This document shows positions 51,962 through 61,381 of a stretch of DNA of 64,000 nt, piece after piece. Under the pieces are notes generated by a model. It saw only the letters and a program-made list of their open reading frames with translations, did no database searches and was not told the DNA's origin. The position numbers and the translations under genes are program-made. The stretch is from Variovorax paradoxus. GTDB taxonomy: Bacteria; Pseudomonadota; Gammaproteobacteria; Burkholderiales; Burkholderiaceae_C. The DNA is taken from positions 4,216,001-4,280,000 of the forward strand of contig NZ_CP046622.1 of assembly GCF_009755665.1 (NCBI RefSeq). Direction: 5' to 3'. Position 1 is the stretch's first letter. Every line of letters begins with the position of its first letter.

Positions 51962-53287
51962 TTAAAAGTCCGCGACCTTGCCCCATGCCGACGACAGGAA
52001 TCTGGCCGGGTGGTAGGGGCGCGGATCGACGATGGGTTCGCCGCCGCTGACGATGTCGGCAATCAAATGGCCGGCCCCGGGGCCAATGCCAAAGCCATGG
52101 CCGCTGAACCCGGCCGCCAGCACGAAGCCGGGCAGGCTCGACATCTCGCCGATTCCGGGAACGCCGTCGGGCGTGCTGTCCACGTAGCCGGCCCAGGCTG
52201 CGGTCACCGAACTCTCCTTCAGTTCCGGCATCAGTTCCACCGCGCGCTTGTAGGTGAGGCTCACAACCGATGCGTCCACCTTCGGGTCGAGCACGCGCAT
52301 GCGCTCCATCGGCGTCGGCTGGTCGAGCCGCCAGCGGGACCAGCCCTCATGCCCCGAGCGGACGCCCTCGAGTCCGCCGGGTGCGAGATTGCGCCACCGC
52401 CGCTGGAACATGGGCAGGAACTGCGGTGCAAAGCGCAGCAGCTGCGGCGTTGGGTCCACGCGTCCCCGGCCGCTGATGGCCAGGGTATATCCGCCGTCCG
52501 CGCGCCGCGTCATGGAAACACCGGTCGTGTGGAGCGCAGCCGGTATCTCCTTGCCGCTGGTGGCAACCGACAGCGCCGTCTGCCGGATTGCGGCCTGCGG
52601 AAACCGAATGCCGTACTGGCGGCAGAACGAGGATGCCCAGGCGCCGCCGGCGAGCACCGCAACCTTGGTACGGATGGTTCCCTTCTCGGTAACGACTGCC
52701 GAGAGCCGGCCGCCCTCGGTTTCGACGCCGCGCGCGGCGCAGCCCTGGTGGACCGTGCCGCCCAATCTCATGAGGGCCCGCGCCACCGCCGGCGCCGCAC
52801 GCGACGGGTCCGCGGTGCCGTCGGTCGGCGCAAAGACGCCGCCTTTCCAGGGCTTGCCGGTTGAGCGGCCGCGCTGCGCCGCTTCGTCCGCGGTCAGCAT
52901 GTGGGTCTTGACGTCGACGGTGCGCGCGAACTCGCCCCACCGCGCCCAGCCCTCCAGCTCTTTCTCGCTGTTGCTGAGGTAGAGCAACCCGCATCTCTGG
53001 AAGCCCGTCACCTCGCCGGTTTCCGCGGTGAATTGTTCCCACAGGTCCAGGCTTTTGGTGGCCATCGGCAATTCACGCGCGTCGCGGTTCTGCTGGCGGC
53101 ACCAGCCCCAGTTGCGGCTCGATTGTTCCGCGCCGACGCGGCCCTTTTCCACCAGCGCGACCTTCATGCCGCGCTTGGCCATGTAGTAGGCGGCAAAGGC
53201 GCCGATGATGCCGCCTCCGATCACGACGACGTCCGCATGCGTCGGCAGGTCCGGGCTCGACTCGACTGGAAATAGAGGTGCAGGCAT
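51962..53287 (-). CDS. FAD-dependent oxidoreductase (DadA/sarcosine-oxidase-like)
   Basis: 441 residues. The Rossmann motif is DVVVIGGGIIGAFAAYYMAK near residue 19, followed by RVGAEQSSRNWGWCRQQNRD. The C-terminal VDSTPDGVPGIGEMSSLPGF and GFSGHGFGIGPGAGHLIADI are typical of D-amino-acid and N-methyl-amino-acid dehydrogenases. It lies 35 bp after the ALDH gene and eight bases before the GNAT gene. The amine or amino acid substrate is unknown. Confidence 0.9.
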   Translation of the reverse strand: MPAPLFPVESSPDLPTHADVVVIGGGIIGAFAAYYMAKRGMKVALVEKGRVGAEQSSRNWGWCRQQNRDARELPMATKSLDLWEQFTAETGEVTGFQRCGLLYLSNSEKELEGWARWGEFARTVDVKTHMLTADEAAQRGRSTGKPWKGGVFAPTDGTADPSRAAPAVARALMRLGGTVHQGCAARGVETEGGRLSAVVTEKGTIRTKVAVLAGGAWASSFCRQYGIRFPQAAIRQTALSVATSGKEIPAALHTTGVSMTRRADGGYTLAISGRGRVDPTPQLLRFAPQFLPMFQRRWRNLAPGGLEGVRSGHEGWSRWRLDQPTPMERMRVLDPKVDASVVSLTYKRAVELMPELKESSVTAAWAGYVDSTPDGVPGIGEMSSLPGFVLAAGFSGHGFGIGPGAGHLIADIVSGGEPIVDPRPYHPARFLSSAWGKVADF

Positions 53288-53322
53288 TCTCGGGATGTCC
53301 GTTAAAGAATCGATGAAACTGG

Positions 53323-54762
53323 TCAGTAGCCGACGACTGCCTTGGTCTCGAGATATTCCTCGAGACCATGCACGCCGTATTCGCGCCCGTTGCCGGACCG
53401 CTTGTATCCACCGAACGGCGCATGGCTGCTTCGCGCCGGGTAGTTGATGTGCACCTGGCCGGCGCGCAGTTGTGCCGCCACGCGCCGTGCCCGCTCTCGG
53501 TCGCCAGACTGCACGCTGGCACCGAGGCCGTAGACGGTGTCGTTCGCAATCGCGATGGCCTCGGCCTCATCGCGGTAGGGAATGATGACCAGCACGGGGC
53601 CGAATATTTCTTCCTGCGCCACCCGCATGTCGGGCCTCACGTCGGAGAACACCGTGGGGCGCGCAAAGTAGCCTTGCGCCAGGCCGGCAGGCCTGCCGAG
53701 GCCGCCGCACACCAGCTTGGCGCCCTCGTCGATGCCGCTGGCAATCATCGCCTGTACCCTCGCGTACTGCGCGGCATTTGCAATGGGGCCCATCGTCGTT
53801 TGTCCGTCGCGCGGATCGCCGAGCGTGATGCCGGCCACGGCTGCGGCGGCCAATGCTTCCACCTCGGCCAAGCGCGACGCGGGCACCAGCATGCGCGTTG
53901 GCGCGCTGCACGACTGGCCTGCGTTGCGCATGCCGGCCAGCACGCCCTTCGCGACACCCTGTTCAAAATCGGCGTCGTCGAGAAACACGTTCGGCGACTT
54001 GCCGCCCAGTTCCTGCACCACGCGCTTGACCGTCACCGCCCCCGCCTGGGCCACGAGCACGCCCGCGCGCGTCGATCCGGTGATCGAGATCATGTCGACA
54101 CCGGGGTGCGCCGCCAATGCCGCACCGACAACCTCACCCGTGCCGCCAACCAGGTTGAACACACCGGGTGGCGCGCCAGCATCGTGCATCACTTGCGCAA
54201 AGAGCTGCGCGCTGTAGGGAGACAGTTCGCTGGGCTTCAGCACGATCGTGCAGCCCGCCGCAATTGCGGGGGCGACCTTGGCGGTGATCTGGTACAGCGG
54301 CCAGTTCCATGGCGTGATCAACGCGCACACGCCGATCGGTTCTTTTGAAATGGCAAAGCCGTCTTGGATGGAAAGAAACTCGTAGCGTTGCAGCACTTCC
54401 ATCTGGGTGCGGATATGCGCGATGGCAAAAGGCACATGGGCGGCCCGGGCGAAGGCGATGGGAGCGCCCATTTCCGCCACGATGGCTTGTGCGAAAAGCT
54501 CCGCGCGCTCCTCCAGCAGCGCCAATATGCGGCCCAGCAGTGCTATCCGCTCGTCGACGGTGCTTCGTGAGAACCGCTCAAAGGCGCGCCGGGCCGCCGC
54601 AACGGCAAGATCGACATCCATCGACGAGCCGGCCGCGACATGCCCGGCGATCTCTTCTGAAAACGGGTTGACGACCGCAACGCGTACGGCATGGGCGCGG
54701 TCTTGCCAGGCCCCGTCGATGTAGAAGCGGGTGTCGTCCATGGGTGGCTCGGCTGTGGTCAC
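53323..54762 (-). CDS. NAD+-dependent aldehyde dehydrogenase
   Basis: 479 residues from a GTG at 54762 with GGAAAG upstream; an ATG at 54741 would drop seven residues and has a poorer site. Motifs: TPWNWPLYQITAKVAPAIAA near residue 147, SITGSTRAGVLVAQ near 222, VQELGGKSPNVFLDDADFEQ near 248 and the catalytic Cys in NAGQSCSAPTRML near 280. It follows the cupin gene by 12 bp. It would oxidise the aldehyde made by one of the FAD enzymes. Confidence 0.92.
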   Translation of the reverse strand: MTTAEPPMDDTRFYIDGAWQDRAHAVRVAVVNPFSEEIAGHVAAGSSMDVDLAVAAARRAFERFSRSTVDERIALLGRILALLEERAELFAQAIVAEMGAPIAFARAAHVPFAIAHIRTQMEVLQRYEFLSIQDGFAISKEPIGVCALITPWNWPLYQITAKVAPAIAAGCTIVLKPSELSPYSAQLFAQVMHDAGAPPGVFNLVGGTGEVVGAALAAHPGVDMISITGSTRAGVLVAQAGAVTVKRVVQELGGKSPNVFLDDADFEQGVAKGVLAGMRNAGQSCSAPTRMLVPASRLAEVEALAAAAVAGITLGDPRDGQTTMGPIANAAQYARVQAMIASGIDEGAKLVCGGLGRPAGLAQGYFARPTVFSDVRPDMRVAQEEIFGPVLVIIPYRDEAEAIAIANDTVYGLGASVQSGDRERARRVAAQLRAGQVHINYPARSSHAPFGGYKRSGNGREYGVHGLEEYLETKAVVGY

Positions 54763-54774
54763 GGTGCTTTCCGG

Positions 54775-55128
54775 TCAGGCGATGACCCACACCTTGCGCA
54801 CGGTCTCGATGGTGCGCCATGTGCCGACGTAGCCCGGCTTCATGATGAAGCAGTCGCCGGCCCTGTAGGTCTGCGGCGGCTGGCCTTGCTCGGTGATCTC
54901 GACCACGCCGGAAAGAATGTGGCAGAACTCCCAGGTGTCGCCCTTGATGGAGTGATTGACGCCAACGGTCGACTCGAACACTCCGGCGCGCACCTTGCCG
55001 TCTTTCGCGCTGTCGACGTCCCAGTTGCGGCAAACGACATCACCCTCGATGACGCGCTCCGCCGGCGGGCGGTATTCACGCGGCTCGCCGAGCTGGTCAA
55101 GTTTGAAGGGGACGAGAAGATTGGACAT
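54775..55128 (-). CDS. Cupin-domain protein (DUF861-like)
   Basis: 117 residues from the ATG at 55128. It has AGVFESTVGVNHSIKGDTWE near residue 48, FCHILSGVVEITEQG and AGDCFIMKPGYVGTWRTIET, the two beta-barrel motifs of EutQ/DUF861-type cupins. The usual metal-binding His are mostly absent, so it may bind a ligand rather than act as an oxygenase. First gene of the five-gene operon and divergent from the NCS1 permease. Confidence 0.85.
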   Translation of the reverse strand: MSNLLVPFKLDQLGEPREYRPPAERVIEGDVVCRNWDVDSAKDGKVRAGVFESTVGVNHSIKGDTWEFCHILSGVVEITEQGQPPQTYRAGDCFIMKPGYVGTWRTIETVRKVWVIA

Positions 55129-55321
55129 TGGGTGCCTGTTCGCAGAGGTCTGATGGTGGGCCAATGCTAAAGAAAGCACTGCCCGAGCCGATGCTGAACC
55201 GGGCCCCTGGAAAGGCGCGAAATGTGCGATTGCGGGCCTCCAACAGCGGATCGTGCCGCAGCGGGATCTCAGGGAATCTACGGATATATGATTTGCCGGA
55301 TGGGGTTGATTGCACACTGTT

Positions 55322-55333
55322 TTTGTATACAAA
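55322..55333. promoter_or_regulatory. TTTGTATACAAA palindrome upstream of NCS1 permease
   Basis: This 12-bp perfect palindrome contains the TGTATACA octamer (55324-55331). It lies about 80 bp before the permease start and 195 bp before the cupin operon start, so it may control both. TATACA could also serve as a -10 box, with TTGATT upstream. Confidence 0.65.
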
Positions 55334-55411
55334 TAACGCACCCGATACCCGGCGCCCCGACTTGCACCGGAAAAGCGGTCCCTCAATCCACCATTCGCAC
55401 GAGGAAAGACC

Positions 55412-56902
55412 ATGAGCACAGTTGTCAGCCAGGCCCCCGCTGGGGCGAGCGAAGCCGGCCATGCACCGCATGCCGAATCCAACGCGCTGATCAAGCCGGG
55501 TTACCACCCGCGGCTGACCAACGAAGACCTGGCCCCTCTCAAGAAGCAGACCTGGGGCCAATACAACATCTTTGCCTTTTGGATGTCCGACGTGCACAGC
55601 GTGGGCGGCTACATCACGGCCGGCAGCCTGTTTGCGCTGGGGCTGTCGAGCTGGCAGGTGCTGGTGTCGCTGCTGGTGGGCATCGTCATCGTGCAGTTCT
55701 TCTGCAACCTTGTGGCCAAGCCCAGCCAGGTGACGGGCGTGCCCTACCCCGTGGTGTGCCGCGCCTCGTTCGGCGTGCTGGGCGCCAACATCCCGGCCAT
55801 CATCCGCGGGCTGATTGCGGTGGCCTGGTACGGCGTGCAAACGTACCTTGCGTCGGCGGCCTTCATGGTGCTGGCGCTGCACATGTTCCCCAACCTTGCG
55901 CCGTATGCCGACGTGGCGCAGCACGGCTTCGCGGGCCTGTCGGCGCTGGGCTGGCTCGCGTTCATGATCATGTGGGTGCTGCAGGCGTTCGTGTTCTGGC
56001 ACGGCATGGAAGCGATCCGCAAGTTCATCGACTGGGCTGGGCCGGCCGTGTACGTGGTCATGGCCGTTCTCTGCGGCTGGCTGGTGTGGAAGGCGGGCTG
56101 GAGCAACATCGACCTGAACCTGGGCGGCATCAAGTTCCAGGGGTGGGACGCGCTGCCCGTGATGCTCTCGGCCATTGCGCTGGTGGTGAGCTACTTCAGC
56201 GGGCCGATGCTCAACTTTGGCGACTTCTCGCGCTACGGCAAGAGCTTCGACGCGGTGAAGAAGGGCAACTTCTGGGGCCTGCCGATCAACTTCGTGTTCT
56301 TCTCGCTGCTGACGGTGATCACCACCGCCGCCACGCTGCCGGTGTTCGGCGAGCTCATCACCGACCCGGTGCACACCGTGGGCAAGATCGACAGCACCAC
56401 GGCCGTGGTGCTGGGCGCGCTGACTTTCATGATCGCGACCATCGGCATCAATATTGTTGCGAACTTCGTTTCGCCGGCTTTCGACTTCTCGAACGTGGCG
56501 CCGCAGCACATCAGCTGGCGCACGGGCGGCATGATCGCCGCGGTGGGCTCGGTGTTTCTCACGCCGTGGAACCTCTACAACAGCCCCGAGGTCATTCACT
56601 ACACGCTGGACGTGCTGGGTTCGTTCATCGGCCCGCTGTTCGGCATCTTGATTGCCGACTACTACATCGTGCGCAAGCAGCGCATCGACGTGGACGCGCT
56701 CTACACCATGAGCCCCAAGGGTGAATACTGGTACAGCGGTGGCTACAACCCCAAGGCCATCCAGGCCATGATCCCGTCCGCGCTGGTGCCCATTCTTTGC
56801 GTGATGGTGCCGGCGCTGCGGGGTGGCGCGAACTATGCATGGTTCATCGGCATGGGCCTGGGCTTTGTCATCTATGCCCTGCTGAACCGCAACAAGACTT
56901 GA
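55412..56902 (+). CDS. NCS1 family permease for allantoin/hydantoin or nucleobase
   Basis: 496 residues with about 12 membrane segments. The NCS1 signature starts with NEDLAPLKKQTWGQYNIFAF near residue 42; VPYPVVCRASFGVLGANIPA near 110 and YFSGPMLNFGDFSRYGKSFD near 265 match the Mhp1/PucI/HyuP group, which carries allantoin, hydantoins or purine-related compounds with Na+ or H+. It is followed 28 bp later by a hydantoin/allantoin racemase gene, which favours a ureide or hydantoin substrate. Confidence 0.92.
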   Translation: MSTVVSQAPAGASEAGHAPHAESNALIKPGYHPRLTNEDLAPLKKQTWGQYNIFAFWMSDVHSVGGYITAGSLFALGLSSWQVLVSLLVGIVIVQFFCNLVAKPSQVTGVPYPVVCRASFGVLGANIPAIIRGLIAVAWYGVQTYLASAAFMVLALHMFPNLAPYADVAQHGFAGLSALGWLAFMIMWVLQAFVFWHGMEAIRKFIDWAGPAVYVVMAVLCGWLVWKAGWSNIDLNLGGIKFQGWDALPVMLSAIALVVSYFSGPMLNFGDFSRYGKSFDAVKKGNFWGLPINFVFFSLLTVITTAATLPVFGELITDPVHTVGKIDSTTAVVLGALTFMIATIGINIVANFVSPAFDFSNVAPQHISWRTGGMIAAVGSVFLTPWNLYNSPEVIHYTLDVLGSFIGPLFGILIADYYIVRKQRIDVDALYTMSPKGEYWYSGGYNPKAIQAMIPSALVPILCVMVPALRGGANYAWFIGMGLGFVIYALLNRNKT

Positions 56903-56930
56903 AATACTGAAGAGAAGAAAGGGCCGCGCC

Positions 56931-57668
56931 GTGCGCATCAAGATCATCAACCCCAACACCACCTGGAGCATGACCGAGAAGATCGGCGCCTGCGCCCGCG
57001 CGGTGGCGCAGCCCGGCACGGAAATCGTCGCGGTGAGCCCGGCCATGGGGCCGGTTTCCATCGAGAGCCACTACGACGAGGCGCTGGCCGTACCCGGCCT
57101 GCTGCAGGAAATTGCGGCCGGCGAGCGCGAAGGCGTCGACGGCTACGTGATCGCCTGCTTTGGCGACCCAGGCCTGAAGGCCGCACGCGAGCTGGCGCGC
57201 GGCCCGGTGGTGGGCATTGCCGAAGCCGCCATGCACCTGGCGAGCATGGTGGGCAGCCGCTTCAGCGTGGTGACCACGCTGGGCCGCACCATGGGGCAGG
57301 CTTGGCACCTGGCCGAGATCTACGGCATGGAGCGCTTTTGCGCCAACGTGCGCGCCTGCGAATTGCCGGTGCTCGAACTCGAAGAGCCCGGCTCCAACGC
57401 GCGCGAGCGCATCGTGGACGAGTGCCGGCGCGCGCTGGAGGAAGACGGCTCCGACTGCATCGTGCTCGGCTGCGCCGGCATGACCGACCTGTGCGAGCAC
57501 ATCGGCGGGCTGCTCGGCGTGCCGGTGATCGACGGCGTGGCGGCGGGCACCAAGCTCATCGAATCGCTGGTGACGCTGAAGCTATCGACCAGCAAGCGCG
57601 GCGAACTGGCTCATCCGCTGCCCAAGACAATGAAGGGCGCGCTCGAGGGTTTTACCCTGCCCAGGTAA
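56931..57668 (+). CDS. Hydantoin/allantoin racemase (Asp/Glu racemase family)
   Basis: 245 residues from a GTG with AAAGGG upstream. Two catalytic Cys are visible: VIACFGDPGLKAAREL near residue 74 and CIVLGCAGMTDLCEHIGGLL near 183, as in HyuA/HpxA. The enzyme interconverts R- and S-allantoin or hydantoins. Imported R- or racemic allantoin would thus become usable by stereospecific allantoinase PuuE. It lies between the NCS1 permease and the second GntR gene. Confidence 0.9.
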   Translation: MRIKIINPNTTWSMTEKIGACARAVAQPGTEIVAVSPAMGPVSIESHYDEALAVPGLLQEIAAGEREGVDGYVIACFGDPGLKAARELARGPVVGIAEAAMHLASMVGSRFSVVTTLGRTMGQAWHLAEIYGMERFCANVRACELPVLELEEPGSNARERIVDECRRALEEDGSDCIVLGCAGMTDLCEHIGGLLGVPVIDGVAAGTKLIESLVTLKLSTSKRGELAHPLPKTMKGALEGFTLPR

Positions 57669-57716
57669 CGGGACGGCCCGGGCTCGGCAACGGCCTTGCT
57701 GGGCCACAATCTCCGC

Positions 57717-58487
57717 ATGCCTCGCGCCAGCTCCAAACAATCATCTGCCCTTGCCAACCCTGCCGCTGGGGCCACCACAGCGGCAGAGAACGGCGCACCT
57801 GCCGCAGACAAGGGCAGTTCCATCGAAAGCATCGCGCAGGACATCGCCACCGCCATCGTCGAGAAGCGCCTGCCCCCCGGCACCTGGCTGCGAGAAGAGG
57901 CGCTAGGCCGCGTGTATGCGGTGAGCCGCACAAAAATCCGGGCGGCCCTGCTCATGCTGTCGAAGGACAAGCTCATCGAGATCATTCCCGACAAGGGTGC
58001 GTTCGTGTGCCAGCCCACCGTGCAAGAGGCACGCGAGGTGTTCGCGGTGCGCCGCATCCTCGAAAGCGAAGTGGTGCGCCTGTTCATTGCCAACGCCCGC
58101 ACGCGCGATTACCAGGTGCTGGAGCAGCACATCCGCTTCGAGCGCACGGCCCTGCGCCAGACCACCACCACGGGCACCGTGCGCGAAAAGGTGTTGGGCG
58201 ATTTTCATGTGGCGCTGGCCGAGGCCACGGGCAACAAGACCCTTGCCGAACTGGTGCGCGAGCTGGTGGCGCGCAGTTCGCTCATAGCCATGCTCTACCA
58301 CTCGTCGAACGACCCGCATTGCTCGTCGGACGAGCATTCGGAGTTTCTGCGCATCTGCCGCAAGGGCGACGTGGAAGGCGCGGTGGCCTGCATGACCGGC
58401 CACCTGGAGCGCATCGAGGCCAGCCTGGAGCTGGGCACCGAAAAGCCCGACAGGCAGCTCGACCTGGTGAAGGCGCTGCTCGCCTAG
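57717..58487 (+). CDS. GntR/FadR-subfamily transcriptional regulator
   Basis: 256 residues. After a ~35-residue Ala/Ser-rich N-terminal tail come the winged HTH, RLPPGTWLREEALGRVYAVS RTK, and the FCD domain with VRRILESEVVRLFIANAR, LGDFHVALAEATGNKTLAEL and CSSDEHSEFLRICRKGDVEG. It is similar in length of domains and motif order to the regulator at 40261. TGTATACA sites lie downstream at the NCS2 gene and upstream at the NCS1 gene, so cross-talk between the two regulators on shared sites is likely. Confidence 0.9.
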   Translation: MPRASSKQSSALANPAAGATTAAENGAPAADKGSSIESIAQDIATAIVEKRLPPGTWLREEALGRVYAVSRTKIRAALLMLSKDKLIEIIPDKGAFVCQPTVQEAREVFAVRRILESEVVRLFIANARTRDYQVLEQHIRFERTALRQTTTTGTVREKVLGDFHVALAEATGNKTLAELVRELVARSSLIAMLYHSSNDPHCSSDEHSEFLRICRKGDVEGAVACMTGHLERIEASLELGTEKPDRQLDLVKALLA

Positions 58488-58539
58488 AAGGCAAGCCGCC
58501 GCGGTGCGGGTTTTCCTGCATCCGGATTGCGGCATAAAT

Positions 58540-58547
58540 TGTATACA
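58540..58547. promoter_or_regulatory. TGTATACA site upstream of NCS2 permease
   Basis: The octamer lies in AAATTGTATACAGTTTGG, 81 bp before the permease ATG and 52 bp after the GntR stop. The flank CAGTT matches the two sites at 38383 and 40232. Confidence 0.65.
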
Positions 58548-58628
58548 GTTTGGCGTACACACATTGTGGACGCCACGCCAAGCCGCGCCGCCCACGCATG
58601 TTCCCCTTGCTTCGCCAGGAGATGCACG

Positions 58629-60125
58629 ATGACGGCCGAGACCTCTTCCCCTGTTCACACAGTTCATCCGGTGGACCAGCGGCTGCCTTCGGGCAAGCTC
58701 GCGGCGCTCGGCCTTCAGCATGTGCTGGTGATGTATGCGGGCGCCGTCGCGGTGCCGCTCATCGTGGGGCGCGCGCTCAAGCTGTCGCCTGATGAGGTCG
58801 CGATGCTGATCTCGGCCGACCTGTTCTGCTGCGGCATCGCCACGCTGATCCAGGCGCTGGGTGCCACGCAGTAGTTCGGCATCAAGCTGCCGGTGATGAT
58901 GGGCGTGACCTTCGCGTCGGTCGCGCCTATGGTGGCCATTGCCAACGCCAACCCGGGCCAGAACGGCGCGCAGCTGCTGTTCGGCGCCATCATCGGTGCG
59001 GGCGTGGTGTCGATACTGATCGCGCCGCTGGTGAGCCGGATGCTGCGCTTCTTTCCACCGGTGGTCACGGGCACCATCATCGCGGTGATCGGCATCAGCC
59101 TGATGCGCGTGGGCATCAACTGGATCTTCGGCAACCCGGTGGGGCCGACGGCGCCCGCGCTGGTGGACCCGGTGTACGCCAAGTGGCTCGCGGAAGTCAC
59201 GTCGCCGGGCAGTTCGATTCCGGCGGTGCCCAAGGGCTTTGCCATCATGCCCACAGTGCCCAACCCGAAGTACGCGGACCTCTCGGGCTTTGGCGTGGCG
59301 GCGCTGGTGCTAGTGTCCATTCTGCTGATCGTGAAATACGCAAAGGGCTTCATCGCCAACATCTCGGTGCTGCTGGGCATCGTGATCGGCGCGGTGGTGG
59401 CATCCATCACGGGCCTCATGACCTACGAGAAGGTGGGCAAGGCGGCCTGGGTGGACGTGGTGCTGCCATTTCACTTCGGCATGCCGCAGTTCGACCCGAT
59501 CCTGATCCTCACGATGACGCTCATCATGATCGTGGTGATGATCGAGTCGACCGGCATGTTCCTTGCGCTCGGCGAGATGACCGACCGCAAGATCACGCAG
59601 AAGGAACTTGCCAAGGGCCTGCGCACCGACGGACTGGGCACGCTCATCGGCGGCATCTTCAACACCTTTCCGTACACCAGCTTTTCGCAGAACGTGGGGC
59701 TGGTGGCCGTCACGGGCGTGAAGAGCCGCTATGTCTGCGTGGCCGGCGGCGTGATCCTCGTCGTGCTCGGCCTGCTGCCCAAGATGGCGGCGCTGATCGA
59801 GTCGCTGCCCACGGTGGTGCTCGGCGGCGCGGGGCTGGTGATGTTCGGCATGGTGGCCGCCACCGGCATCCGCATTCTTTCGGGCGTGGACTTCAAGGGC
59901 AACCGGCACAACGCGATGATCGTCGCGGTGTCGATCGGCATCGGCATGATTCCGCTCATTGCACCCAACTTCAAGCAGTGGATGCCGCATGCGATCCACT
60001 CGCTGATCGAGTCGGGCATTCTGCTGGCGTCGATCAGCGCGGTGCTGCTGAACCTGTTCCTGAACGGTGCCAAGCACGACGAGCAGGCGGTGATTGCCGC
60101 GGCCAAGCAGGCCGAAGCGCACTAG
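58629..60125 (+). pseudogene. NCS2 uracil/xanthine/urate permease interrupted by an in-frame TAG
   Basis: The reading frame is continuous for 498 codons except for TAG at 58872-58874 (codon 82). Before it lies LAALGLQHVLVMYAGAVAVP and the start of the second segment; after it FGIKLPVMMGVTFASVAPMV and the rest of a normal uracil/xanthine-type NCS2 protein (TDGLGTLIGGIFNTFPYTSF near 350). The gene has an AGGAG site before the ATG and no frameshift, so a single base change such as TGG or CAG to TAG explains it. A restart at 58893 lacks a ribosome binding site. It may be a recent mutation, a read error, or suppressed. Confidence 0.85.
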
Positions 60126-60141
60126 CCTTCGCTTCGTCGGT

Positions 60142-60999
60142 TCAGATCAGCGCGAGCGGCGCCTTGCGCCGGGGCGGTGGATGGAGGCGGTCGAGCTCGG
60201 CAAGGGTTGCCGCGTCGAGTTCCAGTTGGGCAGCGGCAAGATTCTCGTGCAGGTGCACGCTGCGCACCGCCTTCGGAATTGCAACGACGCCCGGCCTCGC
60301 GATCACGGCGGCAAGGGCAAGCTGGGCAGCGGTTACGCCGAGGCGCGCAGCCAGCGCTCCCAAAGCCTTGTCCGAAGCCAGCGCGCCCTGGTCGATCGGG
60401 CTGTAGGCCATCAGCGGCATGCCGTGTTCGCGCAGCCAGGGCAACAGGCTGAATTCCGGGCCGCGTTCAGCCAGCGAAAGGTAGACCTGGTTGGCCGCGC
60501 AGTCCGGGCCTGGGCCGACGGCCTGCGCGAGTTCTTCCATGTCGTCCGTGTCGAAGTTGCTCACGCCCCAGTGGCCGATGCGCCCCTTGGCGACCAGCGC
60601 CTGCATCGCATCGGCCGTTTCGCGCAGCGGATGACTGCCGCGCCAGTGCAGCAGGTAGAGGTCGATCGCGTCGAGCCCCAGCCGCTTCAGGCTGCGCTCG
60701 CAGGCCTCAGGTGTGCCGCGCCGGCTTGCGTTGTGCGGGTAGACCTTGCTGACGATGAAGAGCTCGTCGCGCCGCACGTCGCCGGCGCGCAGCGCCTCTG
60801 CCAGCGCTTGGCCAAGCACCGTTTCGGCGCCGCCCTCCCCGTACATCTCGGCAGTGTCGATCAACCGGTAGCCCATGGCGATGGCCTCGCGCACCGCGGC
60901 CACCTCCGCCGCGCGGCGGTTCGCCGACTCGCCCATGCGCCAGGTGCCGAGGCCTAGCACCGGAATGTCGCGGGCATTGGAAAGACGGAGTGATCGCAT
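60142..60999 (-). CDS. Aldo/keto reductase
   Basis: 285 residues from the ATG at 60999. It has VLGLGTWRMGESANRR near residue 15, YRLIDTAEMYGEGGAETVLG with the catalytic Asp and Tyr near 44-49, FIVSKVYPHN with the catalytic Lys near 80, and the C-terminal NADPH site IPKAVRSVHLHENLAAAQLE. Group AKR5-like, reducing aldehydes or ketones with NADPH. It converges with the broken NCS2 gene, 16 bp apart; no functional link is evident. Confidence 0.9.
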   Translation of the reverse strand: MRSLRLSNARDIPVLGLGTWRMGESANRRAAEVAAVREAIAMGYRLIDTAEMYGEGGAETVLGQALAEALRAGDVRRDELFIVSKVYPHNASRRGTPEACERSLKRLGLDAIDLYLLHWRGSHPLRETADAMQALVAKGRIGHWGVSNFDTDDMEELAQAVGPGPDCAANQVYLSLAERGPEFSLLPWLREHGMPLMAYSPIDQGALASDKALGALAARLGVTAAQLALAAVIARPGVVAIPKAVRSVHLHENLAAAQLELDAATLAELDRLHPPPRRKAPLALI

Positions 61000-61381
61000 C
61001 GCCAAATCGTAGCGGGTCGCGTGCCCAAGGCAAGACTGTAGGTTGTCAGGTCAATTCCTACACGGCTTCAGCATCCTGCTGACAGAAGCCGGGGCTCGAA
61101 CGGCGCAGTCTGGTTTCGGACGTGGTGAGCTCCTCTGGGTCCGGACAGTGCTTTTTGTGGAATAGAGCAAGCACGATGTACCCGCAGCCAGACATGCCGG
61201 CGGACAAGCCAATGAGCCGCGCTCGTGGGCCAAAGCGCATGGCATGAAAAGCACACCGCGCCCCTCGCATTCGCGTCACCCGAGAACGCCTTGGGCACTC
61301 GACGCCCTGCCTCCCGGCGCGAGATCGGGCACCACACATGATGTTCGCAGGTGATGGCGAGCAGTTCGTCGCCGCGTGTAC
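61000..61381. other. Intergenic region, no recognised gene
   Basis: It holds a short inverted repeat, TGTAGG (61037-61042) with CCTACA (61057-61062). A minus-strand open frame of about 90 codons (61058-61339) lacks a ribosome binding site and resembles no family I know; it may be a gene remnant. Composition changes to less GC-rich from here on. Confidence 0.5.

Noticed and set aside
58893..60125. Independent shorter permease starting at the ATG after the TAG
   Set aside because: No ribosome binding site, and it lacks the first membrane segments; better explained as the second part of one interrupted gene.
61058..61339. Minus-strand open frame of about 90 codons between aldo/keto reductase and MFS genes
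   Set aside because: No ribosome binding site and no recognisable domain; possibly a remnant, not called as a gene.
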